A DNA stretch of 64,000 nt from Paramecium tetraurelia (Eukaryota; Ciliophora; Oligohymenophorea; Peniculida; Parameciidae). Of this stretch, positions 22,834-35,518 are shown piece by piece. The translations under genes and the position numbers were made by a program. The first letter of the stretch is position 1. Each line of letters opens with the position of its first letter. The notes under the pieces were generated by a model. It was not told the DNA's origin, ran no database searches, and saw only the letters and a list, made by a program, of their open reading frames with translations. The stretch is from assembly GCF_000165425.1 (NCBI RefSeq), contig NW_001799122.1, positions 381,454-445,453 on the forward strand, written 5' to 3'.

Positions 22834-25800
22834 TCATATTTCAACAGGTTCTTATTGTTATGGTTCTTCGTCATCATCATAAATTTCAAGGAAACCTTCT
22901 TATCTTTAAGGAATAACTTTCTTTCCTTATTATGGGAAGCAGAAGCATTAGGTTGTTGGTAAAACAAATTATTTGTCTTACATTAATTACTTTCTTTTCT
23001 CTAATTCTTCAACAACGTTGTCAATATTGGTCAATGAAACATTTTCATATTAATCTCCAGCTAAACAGATTGGACTATTAAAATAAAAGAATCAATTACT
23101 CTTTCATTGGTGTGCAATCTTCAACTGGTTTAGGTGTTGGTTAATAAGTAATGTCACATGCGAAAAGATTCAATCCTTAAATGAACCCTTAGAAAGCATC
23201 TGTCAATTGATCTTTTCCATAGTAAAGAATAAGTGATGGAGCAACATAATGATTGACATTCTTGAATGACAAAGCTCCCTTTCCTTATGAGTGTTCAACA
23301 ATGACATCAGCTTATCTACTCTTTCTTGAATAAGCAAAGTAAATATGGAACCAATCTTTGACAAAGGTCTTTCCTTCAACAATCTATCTAACTTCTGGGT
23401 TTCCAGATCTAATATTTCATATATATATATTAATTACCCTAATTAATCAGTGTAGGTATATGTGTAGAAGTTAAGAGTTTAATCTCTGGTATCGAAGTAA
23501 CAACTGAGGGTATCAAAGTTAAGTGCATCTTCCCCAGCTAAAGTTGATGTCAATCTGAATAACAATTAATCTTTTCCAGATGTCTTACCATTCCATTTGA
23601 ACCATCCTTGAACAGAGTATTATTCAGTTGTTCCAAATCTGTCACCAGAATTAACTGGATTGCCATTGAATTATGAAGCCTTGGCTGAAACTGCTCTGAT
23701 CAAACCCTTGCTTGAACAATCCTTTTATGGTTATGGATTGCAACTTAAACAGAATGGATTGTATTCTTCTAATGTATCAAAGAATGATCCTGATCCTAAT
23801 CTTAAGACTGGTCTATGGAATTAACCATTGAATGAATAGTATCTATTTTATGGATCCTTTCCACCAACTTAGAATAACAATTATTCCATTCTTGGATGTG
23901 TAACTTTGGCTTCTAAGGTGATTGGAGCTTAATTTTCAATTTAATAGAATGCAATAGCCTTATATCTAGTGTAACTGAAATAGGTGTAAATCCAAACTCC
24001 TTCAATATCTCCAAATGGTTAAGCTAATTCAACTAATTTCTTAGCCTTATTATTAGCTGTGATGTAGAAGAAACCAACTTTTCCTTAGAAAATAGTTAAT
24101 AAACCATCTCTAATATCTTTTGGTGTTTCTTTCTTGTTTGTAAGTCTGGCAATCAATGACCAATCTGGTCTTGCACCTTCATATTATCCACCTGCCAAAC
24201 CAGTGTATCTGAACCAGAATCCATAACCATATTGAGTAGTGTCTTTCAAATCATCTTTGTGTAATTCGACATGAACAACTGGACCTTTATCATATTTAGC
24301 ATTGATGATTCTGTTTGGTCCTTCAACACATCTCTTTCTTAGTGGGGTGGTGGTGTTGGTACTGGTCTCAAAGCTGGCTTAACATTTGTTAAGTATGATC
24401 CTTTACAGAAGAATACTTCAAGGTAGGCCATGAATCCACTGTATACTGGGAATTGTCTTTCTCTTCCAAAGTAGAAATAATGCTTTGGTGACACAAAGTG
24501 ATTGACATTGACGAAACTCAAAGATTTGGCATGAACATGTTTGAATAAGACTTAAGCATATGCCTTTCTTTAATCTCTGCTGTATCCAAAGTAAACAAAA
24601 TGCCAGTGTAAATGTTGATCTTAATGTTGGACATATTGATGAGCATTGGGATTACCAGATCCTTTCATATTAGCATATGAATATGTTGAGAAATGGATTT
24701 ATCCTCCCTTTGGTTTACCTAACCAAGCAGACAAGACTCTTTCACCTAATAAGATTTATTGTTTTCTTATAGGTGTATTTGATAATCTGAACATGGTGTG
24801 CCAGTTCTCTTACAAATCAGTTTCTTCCCATTTGAACCAACCTTAAACTGCATATTCATCTGGTAACAATAAATCAATAAATTCTTAGGTAGGTGGTGCA
24901 TTGTTATCTTCAATATCAACATATTTGGAATCTCTTACAAATTAATATGGAATCAATTTTTATGGTGCAACATATGGTTGAGGATTGCATGATATAGCAT
25001 ATTACAAGAATTCTTATTCATTAATCAAATATGTTCCAAATCCAATTGCTAAGACTGGTCTGCTGACTTGACCATTGAATCCTGGGAAATTGAAATATTG
25101 ACCTCCCAAAACAAATCTCAAATATTAAGGAGTTCCTTATGATGCTGGTAATGTCACTTATTTAACTAATTGACTGTTTGATTGTTTATAGAAACCGATA
25201 GCTTATTATTCAAAGGCTGAGTAACTGTAATAAACATATGTCCAAACGGCTTCAATATCTCCAAAAACTATGGCAGCAGTGGCTTCTTTTCTTTCTGGTT
25301 TGTCATGCTAAGCACTGAAGATGTATTATTCTTAAGTTTAGAATATGGTCAACAATCTATCACCAATCTTATCATCTCCATCCTATTAATTCTTTGTCAA
25401 TTTAGCCACAAAGTAAGATTAGTCAGTCAAACCAGTTTACAATTATTCTGGGTACAATGTTAAGAATCTCATCCAAAAACCAAAACCATATTCATTGACA
25501 TCCTTCAATTTCTTGACTTCAGTTTCAACAGTAGGTTAATCAGCAGAGATTGAACTTGTCAATATGATGTCTGATCCAACAACACATTTTGGTTATCTTT
25601 ATTATGGGTAAGGAATGTCACAGCCGACCTCTTCAGGGACTGGATGATCGTTTTATCTGTAATTTCCAGGGACGACTCTTTATTTTGACACCTTTCTCTA
25701 TTAGTATCTGTCTCCACATTTATCCTTTATAACAATGACTCTCTCCTTCTATTCCTTAATTCTCTATTGGGGTTGTGGTTAAGGCTATTATTATTATCTT

Positions 25801-26411
25801 GGTTGTGGTTATGTTGTTTGTTAGTATTGATTTTAGACTCTTGAGATTTGTTTTAATAAGTATTCAATTAAACCGTATAACATTGCCAATTGGGATCTCT
25901 TCTACTCGAATGATCCTAGATTGATATTAAACTGTAAGCATACTTGATTCAATCACTCTTCTGATTTGATCAGAGATTTGTCTGCTTTAGTCAAATAAAA
26001 ACTTTCTTTATGGACCGTTATATTGATTTTGGATTGTTTACAATTGTTCATCTAATGTCTCCAATTATTCATCATAAGAGGCATCCTCCATCAAATCGTT
26101 TGGGTTGGCTAAAGGATATTTATGGTAATTACCTGATATCATTTCATTAGTGAAATCTGAGAGTTCTTGGAGTTGTTTCATTTCTGAATCTAATTAGCCA
26201 TCTTGCAATAATTCAATGATCTCTCCCCATGATTCGAAATCTTATAGCATTTATACAAAATCTGTATTTTCGCAATCTAATTCATTTTGCTAATCCAGAA
26301 GTGTAGTTAGGTCGTAATGCAATGCCTACACAAAGCAAACTAAATAGTTTTTAAAGAAATGTTACCTTGCAGTAGAATAACACCTATCAAAACCAGATGT
26401 TTCGTTCTCAT
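22834..26411 (-). CDS. large secreted protein with two tandem lectin/LamG-like repeats
   Basis: 1146 aa, five introns (25-29 nt). A signal peptide (MRTKHLVLIGVILLQ, then VCFVQA) precedes a coiled-coil and Gln/Pro-rich N-terminal region. Two related units of about 400 residues follow. Each has a Cys-bearing start, YGFGFWMRF or YGYGFWFRY, an internal FGDIE.VW.Y block, a CNPQP motif, and VQGWFKW with SFVNVNHFVSP or SFKNVNHYVAP. The alternating hydrophobic pattern suggests concanavalin-A/LamG-like jelly rolls. It ends in an acidic Gln-rich tail. A surface-coat or granule-content role is inferred. One 29-nt intron near 24337 is unusually C-rich. Confidence 0.82.
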
Positions 26412-26939
26412 TCTATCCGTTTTGAAAAAAAAATAATAAATAATTATAAAACATCATTAATTATTTCATTATAAAGTTGGTGAATCCATTCTTGTCTGAT
26501 TTATGCAATATTAGTTACAGTCTCCTCTCCTCACTATTCTTATCATATGATGCATCCCGATAGACTTATCTACCATCAAATGATAGTATGCTACATGAAT
26601 CTGCTTAGAACAACATCTCACAAATTTCCTTAAAATTTTAGAGGCCAAGTTTTGTATTTTAATGTAGTTTAGCTTTAACTATCCACGTAATCAAACAATG
26701 AAGAATTGGAAATGAGTAACTCTCTAATAACACAAGTTGATTCTCAAGATAGTGATTGTCAATTCAACAATCTATTTCCAAAATTAAATGAGGATAACTA
26801 ATGCTAGATATAAAAATAATTAGATAATCAATTTATTGATTAATTCAAATGTCTTAATTTATAGAATTCGAATTAAAATCATAAAAATTAGAACGCTAAC
26901 GTAACCAAGATTTGATATTTATGATCCAATTAATTGCAT
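26408..26939 (-). CDS. small hypothetical protein, 5' end uncertain
   Basis: A protein-like frame runs from about 26790 to a TGA at 26408-26410: QNFKEICEMLFQADSCSI, then SFDGRQVYRDASYDKN, then a 23-nt intron near 26520 and EWIHQLYNEIINDV. Upstream an ATG at 26939 opens a hydrophobic frame that could be its first exon, but the join was not resolved. Its TGA overlaps the ATG of the secreted-protein gene (ATGA), so either the end is mis-modelled or the genes truly abut. Family not recognised. Confidence 0.5.
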
Positions 26940-26972
26940 TTATTAATTTCTATGTATTTAATATACTATAAA

Positions 26973-29843
26973 TCAATCAATACTTAATTTACTTATTTAC
27001 CATCCCAACTTCTTTAGTTCTTCTACATCTTAATGCTCCTCTGATACCATACTTCCTTAACTGTAAGGCTAAGATTTAAGATATTTATCAAAAGCATCTC
27101 TCACCTGTGAAAGTGAGACTGAGATTACCCTTTCCCTCATTTCATCCACTTATTCAAAATTTAATCCAGTAATAATGTAATCTAATCCCTTATTCTAAGG
27201 TTCTATTGGTTGATCCAACCTCTAGAAAACCGTTAATTTAGCCTCTTTCAATTTTTACTCATCTAAATCCAATTGTATGTTGTCAAAGATTTTAAACGTA
27301 TTTAATAGGTTTGGATCTCTGTAACTCCAAAGACAAAATGTCCCCATAATAGATCTCACACTACAACCTGATCCATATGCTCCTCCTTTCTCTCTTATCT
27401 CTCTATGCAAATAACTATTTGATATGCAATCTCCCAATACTTATATCGCAGGAGTGTCTTCATGAGTAAAGTAAGGAATTTTAAAAGCTCTGGATGAGCA
27501 ATTTACTTGTGATGGGATGAGCGATGCTACGCTACCAAACTTCTCGTTGAATTATTCAATATATTATGGCTATGGATCCATGTCAAATCCTGGATACTTA
27601 TGTCTAATTGAATTTATGAACTATTCTAAATTTTAAATATAATTAGATGATCCATCCTGATGAATAATCACTTCCAATTTATGCTTATTCATTATTGTGT
27701 ATAGAATATCAGTCATTTGAAATTCGAAATCATCCACATACATTGATTTTCTTTGATTATCAGCCTTCAAATAATGATGAGCATATTAGAGTTGGAATTT
27801 TGTGTTAAAATTTGTATCAGTTAAGTAATACTATTCTGAAATTTGAGAAGTTGCCAATTAAGCTGCATATTGTAATTATTCATCAAAAATTTGATTCTAC
27901 AATGCCACCTTGTGATTCCTTAATAATGTTGCCAAATGAGATCTATCTTTAAATTTAACATTGCAACATAATTCAGACAACAATTCAAGTGTTTTTGAAA
28001 CATTCGAATTTAAACAGGCTATGCTAAACATCAAGTATGTTCCTTTTTTTTGAACCGAATCATATGATACTTCCAATCCCAAAGTAAATTCACTAAACAT
28101 CTAACTAATCTAGGAATGGGTGAAATTTGTTGTTCCAAATTTACCAAACAATTAAATAAAGAAATCTATGTATTATCTAGTACCTTCAGATATTTCCCCC
28201 AAGTTAAACTTGAATTTAAAGAAAGTGAGCCCATTGGTTTTTTATATAGTCTCATAAACTTTGACTCCTCTTACAACATCTTCATTAAATTGAACTCTCT
28301 CCACCTTGGCTGATATGTCTTATAGTTCTATAGTTGGAAGTATCGAAAAATCTGATTCCTCTCTATTGTCTAAGTCCTTATTCAATTTTATTATTTTATC
28401 TATTTCCTCCTGTGTAAGAGTTTTTTAGATTTCCTCCAATTGCTTATTTTCATTTGATATTAGATTTTACAGATATTTTTTATCTGGCTAACCAAATAAT
28501 ACATATGGATTCATGAAATGATCCTTAATTAATTGTTGCAAGTAACCTTGAGAGATTTTAGATTTTAAGGTTGCCATATTTTTGTTGAATTCCAAATATT
28601 CAATATAGTTTTTTTGATTGATAATTGGATTAATCAAAAATTTCAACAATTTCAAACCCATTTCTGAAGTTGGCATTTTGAATTACACTTCAATCTAATG
28701 TAATGCGGCATCCACTTTATCCTAAGGAAATTCTTTGGTTAATTATTCTAATATGTATTTGATCTTTTCTTGAATTTTATCCAAGCTTTTTCGATCATCT
28801 TCAACTCCTTAAAAGGAAATGCTGAAAACGTGGTTCTCTCCATATTGCTCAAGTCCAACATTTCTGCTAAATGATTCCGCAAGTCCCTCTTCAATTAACG
28901 AATACAATAATCCATTTTGATTATCAAAAAGTACATGAGATATAATGCTCAAGGCCAATTATTACACATAATCAGCCTCCTTGATGATTGTTTAAAACGC
29001 AAGGAAACATTATTTATCTCCATCTTAATATGGTAATGAAATGATATCAGGAGGGGTTAAAGGTTTAATATCCTATTGAGATTATTGTTAATAATTCAAC
29101 TTTTATACTTGGAGATATTGATTTACTAAATCAAAATTGGGTTGATCAATTCCATAGGAATAAAATATTGCCTTACTAGGATGAAATGTTTATTTGTAAT
29201 AATCTAACAGAGCTTTATGAGTAAGACTTGGGATAGCTTTAGGATCTCCACCAAAGTTATGTTGATAAATTGAGTTGTTTAACAAGTAAGTTTACATCTC
29301 TTACCAAAACACACTCTCTGGATTCTGCATAGCTCCTTTCATTTCATTATACACAATTCCTTTATATACTAATTTTCCTTTTTCAAAATCGAGTCTTGAT
29401 CCTTCCTATCTAAAATCCAATTCATTTAACGTAGGCTTGAAAACTAAATCCAATATCACATTCTATAGATTTTCAAAATCCTTCTTATTTAATGAAGCAA
29501 GTGGAAAGCAAATATAATCGGGGCCTGTCCACGCATTCAAATAGGTATTTATGCTACGCTTGATCATAGCCATAAATGGGTCTCTGACTGGATACTTTTC
29601 GCTTCCACAACAAATCAAATGTTCCAAAATGTGTGGAGTTCCTTGACTGTTTGTGGGTTCGGATCTGAATATTGTCGCAAAGGTCTAATTTTTATCTTAA
29701 GCTTCAAAATGAAGTAATTAAGCTGCTGATTAATGTTCATACAACTTGGCTGTTATCTGAAATTCTGGAATTTCATGCTGTGACTTCAACTTAAAAGATT
29801 ATTGGTATAGCCTTCTATACTTTAATAATTGATTGCTAAACAT
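26973..29843 (-). CDS. PITRM1: presequence protease PreP (M16C metallopeptidase)
   Basis: A mitochondrial zinc protease that degrades cleaved targeting peptides. The inverted zinc motif is intact: HILEH (HxxEH) followed by LICCGSEKYPVRDPF, as in PreP (HILEHSVLCGS). Further family blocks are SINTYLNAWTGPDY, KGIVYNEMKGAM, HNFGGDP and, in the C-terminal half, the substrate-binding block REIREKGGAYGSGC. The first 40 residues are basic with few acidic residues (MFSNQLLKYRRLYQQSFK), fitting a mitochondrial presequence. An 18-nt intron near 28170 restores the frame before LFGKFGTTNFTHSQISQM. About 930 aa, usual for the family. The exact 3' end could shift by one short intron. Confidence 0.93.
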
Positions 29844-30723
29844 AAATAAAATATTAAAAATTATATAAGTAGGCAAAATTCTGAATCACTTCAAATTACT
29901 ATTATCTATATTTGTTAACAATATTCAGCATAAATCAGTTTTAGCTATTCTATTTTGCATAGTTGTAATAACAGTTTATAAATGTAATTCTAGTTAATGC
30001 AGATGGACAAAAGTACATTTTGAAAACGTTCCTATTATTTTAATTAGTTACTGGTTGAAGTAGGTTATTCTTCAAACTCATACTCAACTAATTCTATACT
30101 TCTTTATTTATTGGAGTACTAAATATAATTAATGTCCCTTTGGTTGCGAATTTTTATTGAATTTTAATAGAAAATATTGACTTTAAGCATAAGACAATTA
30201 TAAAGGTGATTATAACTATTTTAATATATATTTAAGATATATCCATGTATTTAATTATTTATATCCAAGTTATTGAAGTCTAATAGAGGTTAAACTTAAA
30301 TTTAAAAATTAGGTAATAGAAGACTTATGAATAATATAATTTTAATTTTATATTAATAAATTAATGTAAGTGTTACAAATTATTAGAACTATTTTTCATA
30401 TTGTAAAATACGATAAGGGTTCTCAAAAACTTCAAATATGTATGTATTAAGGTATTTTTCCACCCTTATCATACTTATCTTCTTAATACTAAATATCAAA
30501 TTTACTTTGATCTTCTAATTTGACTCTTGATTATCATTAAATATTAAATTTATAATCCATTAAAATTTAATGCTTTGATTATTTTCTTATAACTTTGTTC
30601 TGTTATGTTTAAAGGTTGCTTAATATTAATTACAAAATTTAAAGTATGTAATTGAAAGTGAGTTTAAGAGGATAAAATAAACATTGAGGTGATGTATTAA
30701 TTATTTGATAAAAATAAAATTTT
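29844..30723. other. 880-bp divergent intergenic region
   Basis: AT-rich DNA between two divergent genes. No ORF with protein-like composition and no repeat of note was found. Confidence 0.45.
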
Positions 30724-32887
30724 ATGTTCTCGTTGTTGAGAAATATTAAGAGATTTATACGTTCCTACGATCATTTTGGGGTTTCCTTAAACTTCAACAT
30801 TAGAAACAGGAAGCAATACCAGAGTGTTTGGGGAGGCATCATGTCAATCGCCATGACCATAGTGCTTCTCTATATTTTTATAACTGGGTTGATCAGCCTA
30901 TTATTAAGAGATAAATTTTAGGTAGTGATGTTGTTTATTTAGATCGATGTGTAATAACTGCAGAATATGGATCCTGATTAATAGGAAATGAACATAACGA
31001 ACTTTATGTTTGCCATTAAGCTTGATAATCCCTTCTCTCTTTATTATCCAAATGAAAATAAAACACCGTTTTAAATTGTGATGAATTAAGTGCAAATATC
31101 CACATTAGCAGATGGATCGCGCAATAAAACAACGTTGCACCAGATATTCTTTGAATAGTGTAGAGATACACATTTTAAGAATCTTAATTAAGAAGGCTTT
31201 TAGGAATTAAAGGCTGATTTAGGTTCTTATTTATGTCTCCCTCTCAATTTTAGTTTGAAGCTAAAAGGCACATTTAATTCCAAGTTCTTCTTGTATCCTG
31301 CCTTAAAAGTGTCCATCTGCTATACAAAAGACTGTTATACTAAGGAGTAGATTGAGTATCTCGCTTAAAATAAATCTATTTTGGTCTCCTTATCCACACT
31401 AATTCAATCTTCTATTTACATGAGAAACAGCAAAGATAACTATCTTTTTAGGTATTTGAATTCAGATTTCTATCTCCAAACTAATCTTTTGGAAGAAAGC
31501 AAATCTGATATATTTTTTAAGAACAATAAAATCATCGCTGAAAACAGTCTATTGAGTTTATATAAGGAAGAGGAGAGGAAAGATTTTTGGTCCTTCCAAT
31601 TATATAACTATCGAGAATTTAAGGTATCAACTTATTATCATTTAGGGGTATCATGCTTCTCCGAGCACTTTATTCTCATTGAATTTTAGAATAAGCCAAG
31701 ATTATGAGTAACATAAAAAAACAGCAGAAACCATTGACTCCTTTTTGTCCTATTTTGGAGGTATATTAAAAATAATCTCAACCATCTTTGGCTTAGTTGC
31801 TCTATCATATAATGAAATGGGGTTAAAAATATCACTAGCAAATCATCTATATTAGTTCAATATCCCAAAGAGGAAAAATGGAAAGTTTGAGTTCTCGTAT
31901 GATAAGTTATTAAGTGTGATCCAAAACCAGCTAAATAGAGTGAGTGATCTATAATCAAAACTTAAACAACATACCAAAACCTTAGTGAGAACTAGTATGG
32001 TTATGAGGGTATGGAATAGTTAAAAATTCTAACATAATTCAATTTCAAATTAGTAATCATTGCAACGGGATTAGATAGAGACCCCATAGATTGATCAATT
32101 ATAATTCTCAAAGTATGTGGAATAATTATAGGATTATAAAGGAAATTTCTTGCAAAGATTGATAACTGCTTTTAATTCCACAAGACATGATCTAAGATTA
32201 GGGATCAATTTTATTCTTTATTAATTATTGTGGTGCTCTTGTTGTGAGGAAGTTGAGATTACCAAGAAGATGCTTAGGGAATGTAAAACGGTTATTGATA
32301 AGGATCTTGATATTATTCACTTGTTGTAAAAGATTTAAGAGATAGATAAATTAAAATCTATAATTTTGGAAAAGGATTAGATTAAAGTTTTCAGTTATAC
32401 ACCAAAACCTATTATTAACATCGATCCAACGTATCAGCATTAACCTCCGGAGGAAGCCAAAGGTATTGAATTATTCTAATAATTAAACCAATAGAGACAA
32501 AACAAAAAGATCAAAAAATATAATTATTCTTTAAATAAACCAAAGAGATTAATGAAAATTTATGATTCTTATAGTAGATTGAAATAATAACACAACAATA
32601 AAAAAAACTAAAGGATTATTCAGCTTTTAGGTCCTACAATTGAAATGATATTTTTAAAGTATTATGAAATCTAAAACATGGCCAAAGGAATGAATATTGA
32701 AACCACAGAAAACTTTGAGAATGGAAATCCTTAGGTTGAGTTCCAGGTGGAAGCACCCTTGCCAGAGAATTCTTAAAATAATACACACAGAGTGATTTAA
32801 CCAAAATTAGATTCACAAATAATAAAATTTCATCAAATTACTCCAAAGAATTTGTTGGAAAAAGATGAACTTCTCCATTCAGATTGA
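30724..32887 (+). CDS. two-TM membrane protein of a large ciliate family
   Basis: A 706-713-aa protein. It starts with a polar N-terminus that contains FNIRNRKQYQSVWGG, then a TM segment (IMSIAMTIVLLYIFITGLI). A large lumenal or extracellular region of about 290 residues follows, then a second TM (GGILKIISTIFGLVAL). A cytosolic coiled-coil and Gln-rich tail ends it. A 22-nt intron lies at 31624-31645, and a 21-nt segment at 30922-30942 looks like a further, frame-neutral intron. This layout (short N-terminus, TM, big loop, TM with FGG, tail) is common in Paramecium and Tetrahymena, but the function is not known to me. Confidence 0.83.
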
Positions 32888-32991
32888 AATTATATATTTA
32901 TATTGTCAAATGTATATATCATTTGATTATCTTATTAGGGTTATGATATTTATATAATATTTTAATTACATACAAATTACTATACCGATTC

Positions 32992-34869
32992 ATGGCTAAA
33001 AAATCAGAATAAAGCATATGGTTAATAGGGGAAATTGTGAGTAAAAATAAAGTAGATTTCAAAGCTTAGCTATTGACAAAAAATATGGAACATGACATGA
33101 GTGTGTCTCAGATTGAAGACAATGGAACTGATTATGTATTGAGATGTATCAAGGGAATGTATAGAGGGATGTTTATATATCTGAATCTAGTAGAAAATGG
33201 AGAGACTATTGGAAGTGATGAAAGCTGTACTCTTTAAATGGAGGATTGTGGATTAGAGAAAACTCATGTGAAAATTAAATATAAATATAATGAAGAACAG
33301 AAGAAAAATGGATATCACTTGACTTGTTTTGGCCCAACTCTAATAAAAATTCGTTATGATTGTCCCGCTCTCATCAAAAATAATATGGAAATAACTATTG
33401 GAAAATAAATTTATATCATACAGACTGTGCAAGAAGGCTTTAATGAAATATTAGAATGGCTTTCAATCTATGATCTCTAAGGATTGAAGCATTTTTTTTT
33501 CGGAAATAATATTCACAATCTAAAATAGCTAAAATAGAACAAGATAGACCAATTAATCAGTTCGGTATAATCTTATAGTGCCACTCAAGATTAACTACTT
33601 AAATTAAGAGAGGCTTATAATCATATAGATGATTTCATACTTTAAAATTATGATGCTTTCAAAATTAATTTATTGGACAAAAAGAAAAACATCATAGTCT
33701 TGCAATTTGGATGGTCTGGTGCAACAATTAGTTCGAAAACCCAAAGATATTAGAAACCTCCTGATATTCTGCTTAAGAAATAAGAAATCGATGATTTAGA
33801 AGAAGACCCTGATTTTTAATTATAAATCAAATTCATCTAAGGAAAGTATTGGATTTGGGGCTCAAAGACTGATACTTACAATACGTTCTATAAATAAAAC
33901 AAAGAGGAAATCAGGGTGATTTAACCTGATGATGTGATCAAATTAAATACTATTGAGTTAATAGTATAAAGATTTAATTACGGTTGTTTTTAAGATCCTG
34001 GAACAAAGAGAACTTAAGAAGATCGATATACCATTATATAGGATTTACAAGTAAGCAGTAGAGTCCCAGTTTCATGTTATGCAATATTCGATGGTCATAA
34101 TGGGAATACTTGTGCTAATTATATGTCTTAAAATCTAATGGATAATATAAGAGAGGATTTTAATTAAGAATAGAAGGAATTTGATCATCAAAATAAATTC
34201 TTGGCTTTCCTTTATGAAAATATTAGATCTACTTTTAAAGAAACAGACAATGATTTTTTAACTGAAGTTGTACAACCTAATGCTTCTATTGACTCAGGCT
34301 GTGTGGCTGTTGTCGTAATGATAATAGGTGATTACATAGTTAGTATAAATTGTGGTGATTCCAGAGCAATATTATCAAGATAAGGAGAGGCCATTAACTT
34401 AACAGAAGATCATAAACCAAATGTGCCTGCTGAATATGCTAGAATAAAAAAAAAAAGAGTTGAAGTAATTGGTGGAAGACTTGGAAATCTTGCTGTTTCC
34501 AGAGCTTTTGGAGATTTTGGCGAAAAAAAGAAATATCCAAAAAATACAATCACTTCAAAACCTGATATCAGAGTGACTACCATTGATTATAAGACTGACG
34601 AATTTATATTATTATGTAGTGATGGCATTATTGATGGATTTGGAGAAACATAGGAATCTGAATAGAATTTGCAATAAATATCACCAAGTCAAAGAGTAAT
34701 TGATTTTGTTAGAGATATGTATAAAGAATAATAGATTGGATTATAAGATCCTTAAGAAGCTGCATAATAAGTAGTATTAAGAGCATATTAATATAATGTC
34801 ACTTATAGGAGATAATCAGATAATATGAGTTGTATTATCGTAAACCTCACTAGAGGAATCGTTTTTTGA
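32992..34869 (+). CDS. FHA-like plus PP2C protein phosphatase
   Basis: A single-exon gene of 625 aa. The C-terminal half is a PPM/PP2C Ser/Thr phosphatase with its metal-binding acidic residues: KRTQEDRYTII, FDGHNGNTC, NCGDSRAIL, LAVSRAFGDFG, LLCSDGIIDGFG and SDNMSCIIV. The segment between ARIKKK and LAVSRA is several residues shorter than usual. The N-terminal half (about 300 residues) has two beta-rich stretches that resemble FHA domains (GLEKTHVKIKYKY ... GKQIYII, and IWGSKTDTYN ... IKLNTIELIV), so phosphothreonine-dependent targeting is plausible. It lies 104 bp after the previous + gene. Confidence 0.9.
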
Positions 34870-35518
34870 ATTCTTAATAAATTTAATATTCATGAATTTT
34901 ATATAATTTTAATAAAGAACTCAAGAATTCTAATTCTTAATATATAATTTCTATTCTATCATTATTCTATGAATTTTTATATAAAAAATAGACAATATTC
35001 TGTCAAATAGAAGATATAAGTCTTATAAATAAACAAGATCAATTAAATATATCAATAATAAAATATCTAATCCTAGAAATTAAATTAATTATTTTCATTA
35101 ATTCACAAAAGGTTTATTTGTACCTTCTTGTATGTTATTATTTACTACCTTCGAATGAGAAAGATAAATAGAAATTTAACAAATTTTATATACCATTTCA
35201 GTAAAATTTAATTAATTTGGGCTTAGAAAAAGCAAAATTATAAGATCATTATAAAATTATCCTAAATTTATCTTTGAAAACATTTATCCTTAAAGCGTAA
35301 CCATCATTTGAATATAAAGAGGATGTATTAAATTCATTGTTCTGAGACAAAAGTAAAAAAAGGAATTTAAGGTTTTTGTTTAATAATTAATATACTATAA
35401 GGAAAATAATTTACTTCTATTCATTTAATATATTATATTTATATTTTATTTAAGTATTGAGATGAATATCTACATAAGAGTTTACTTAATTTTTATAATT
35501 TTAATATATAAATTTTGA
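34870..35518. other. 649-bp intergenic region
   Basis: Very AT-rich, with no supported ORF on either strand. It carries the promoter of the 1809-aa gene and probably the terminator of the phosphatase gene. Confidence 0.45.
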
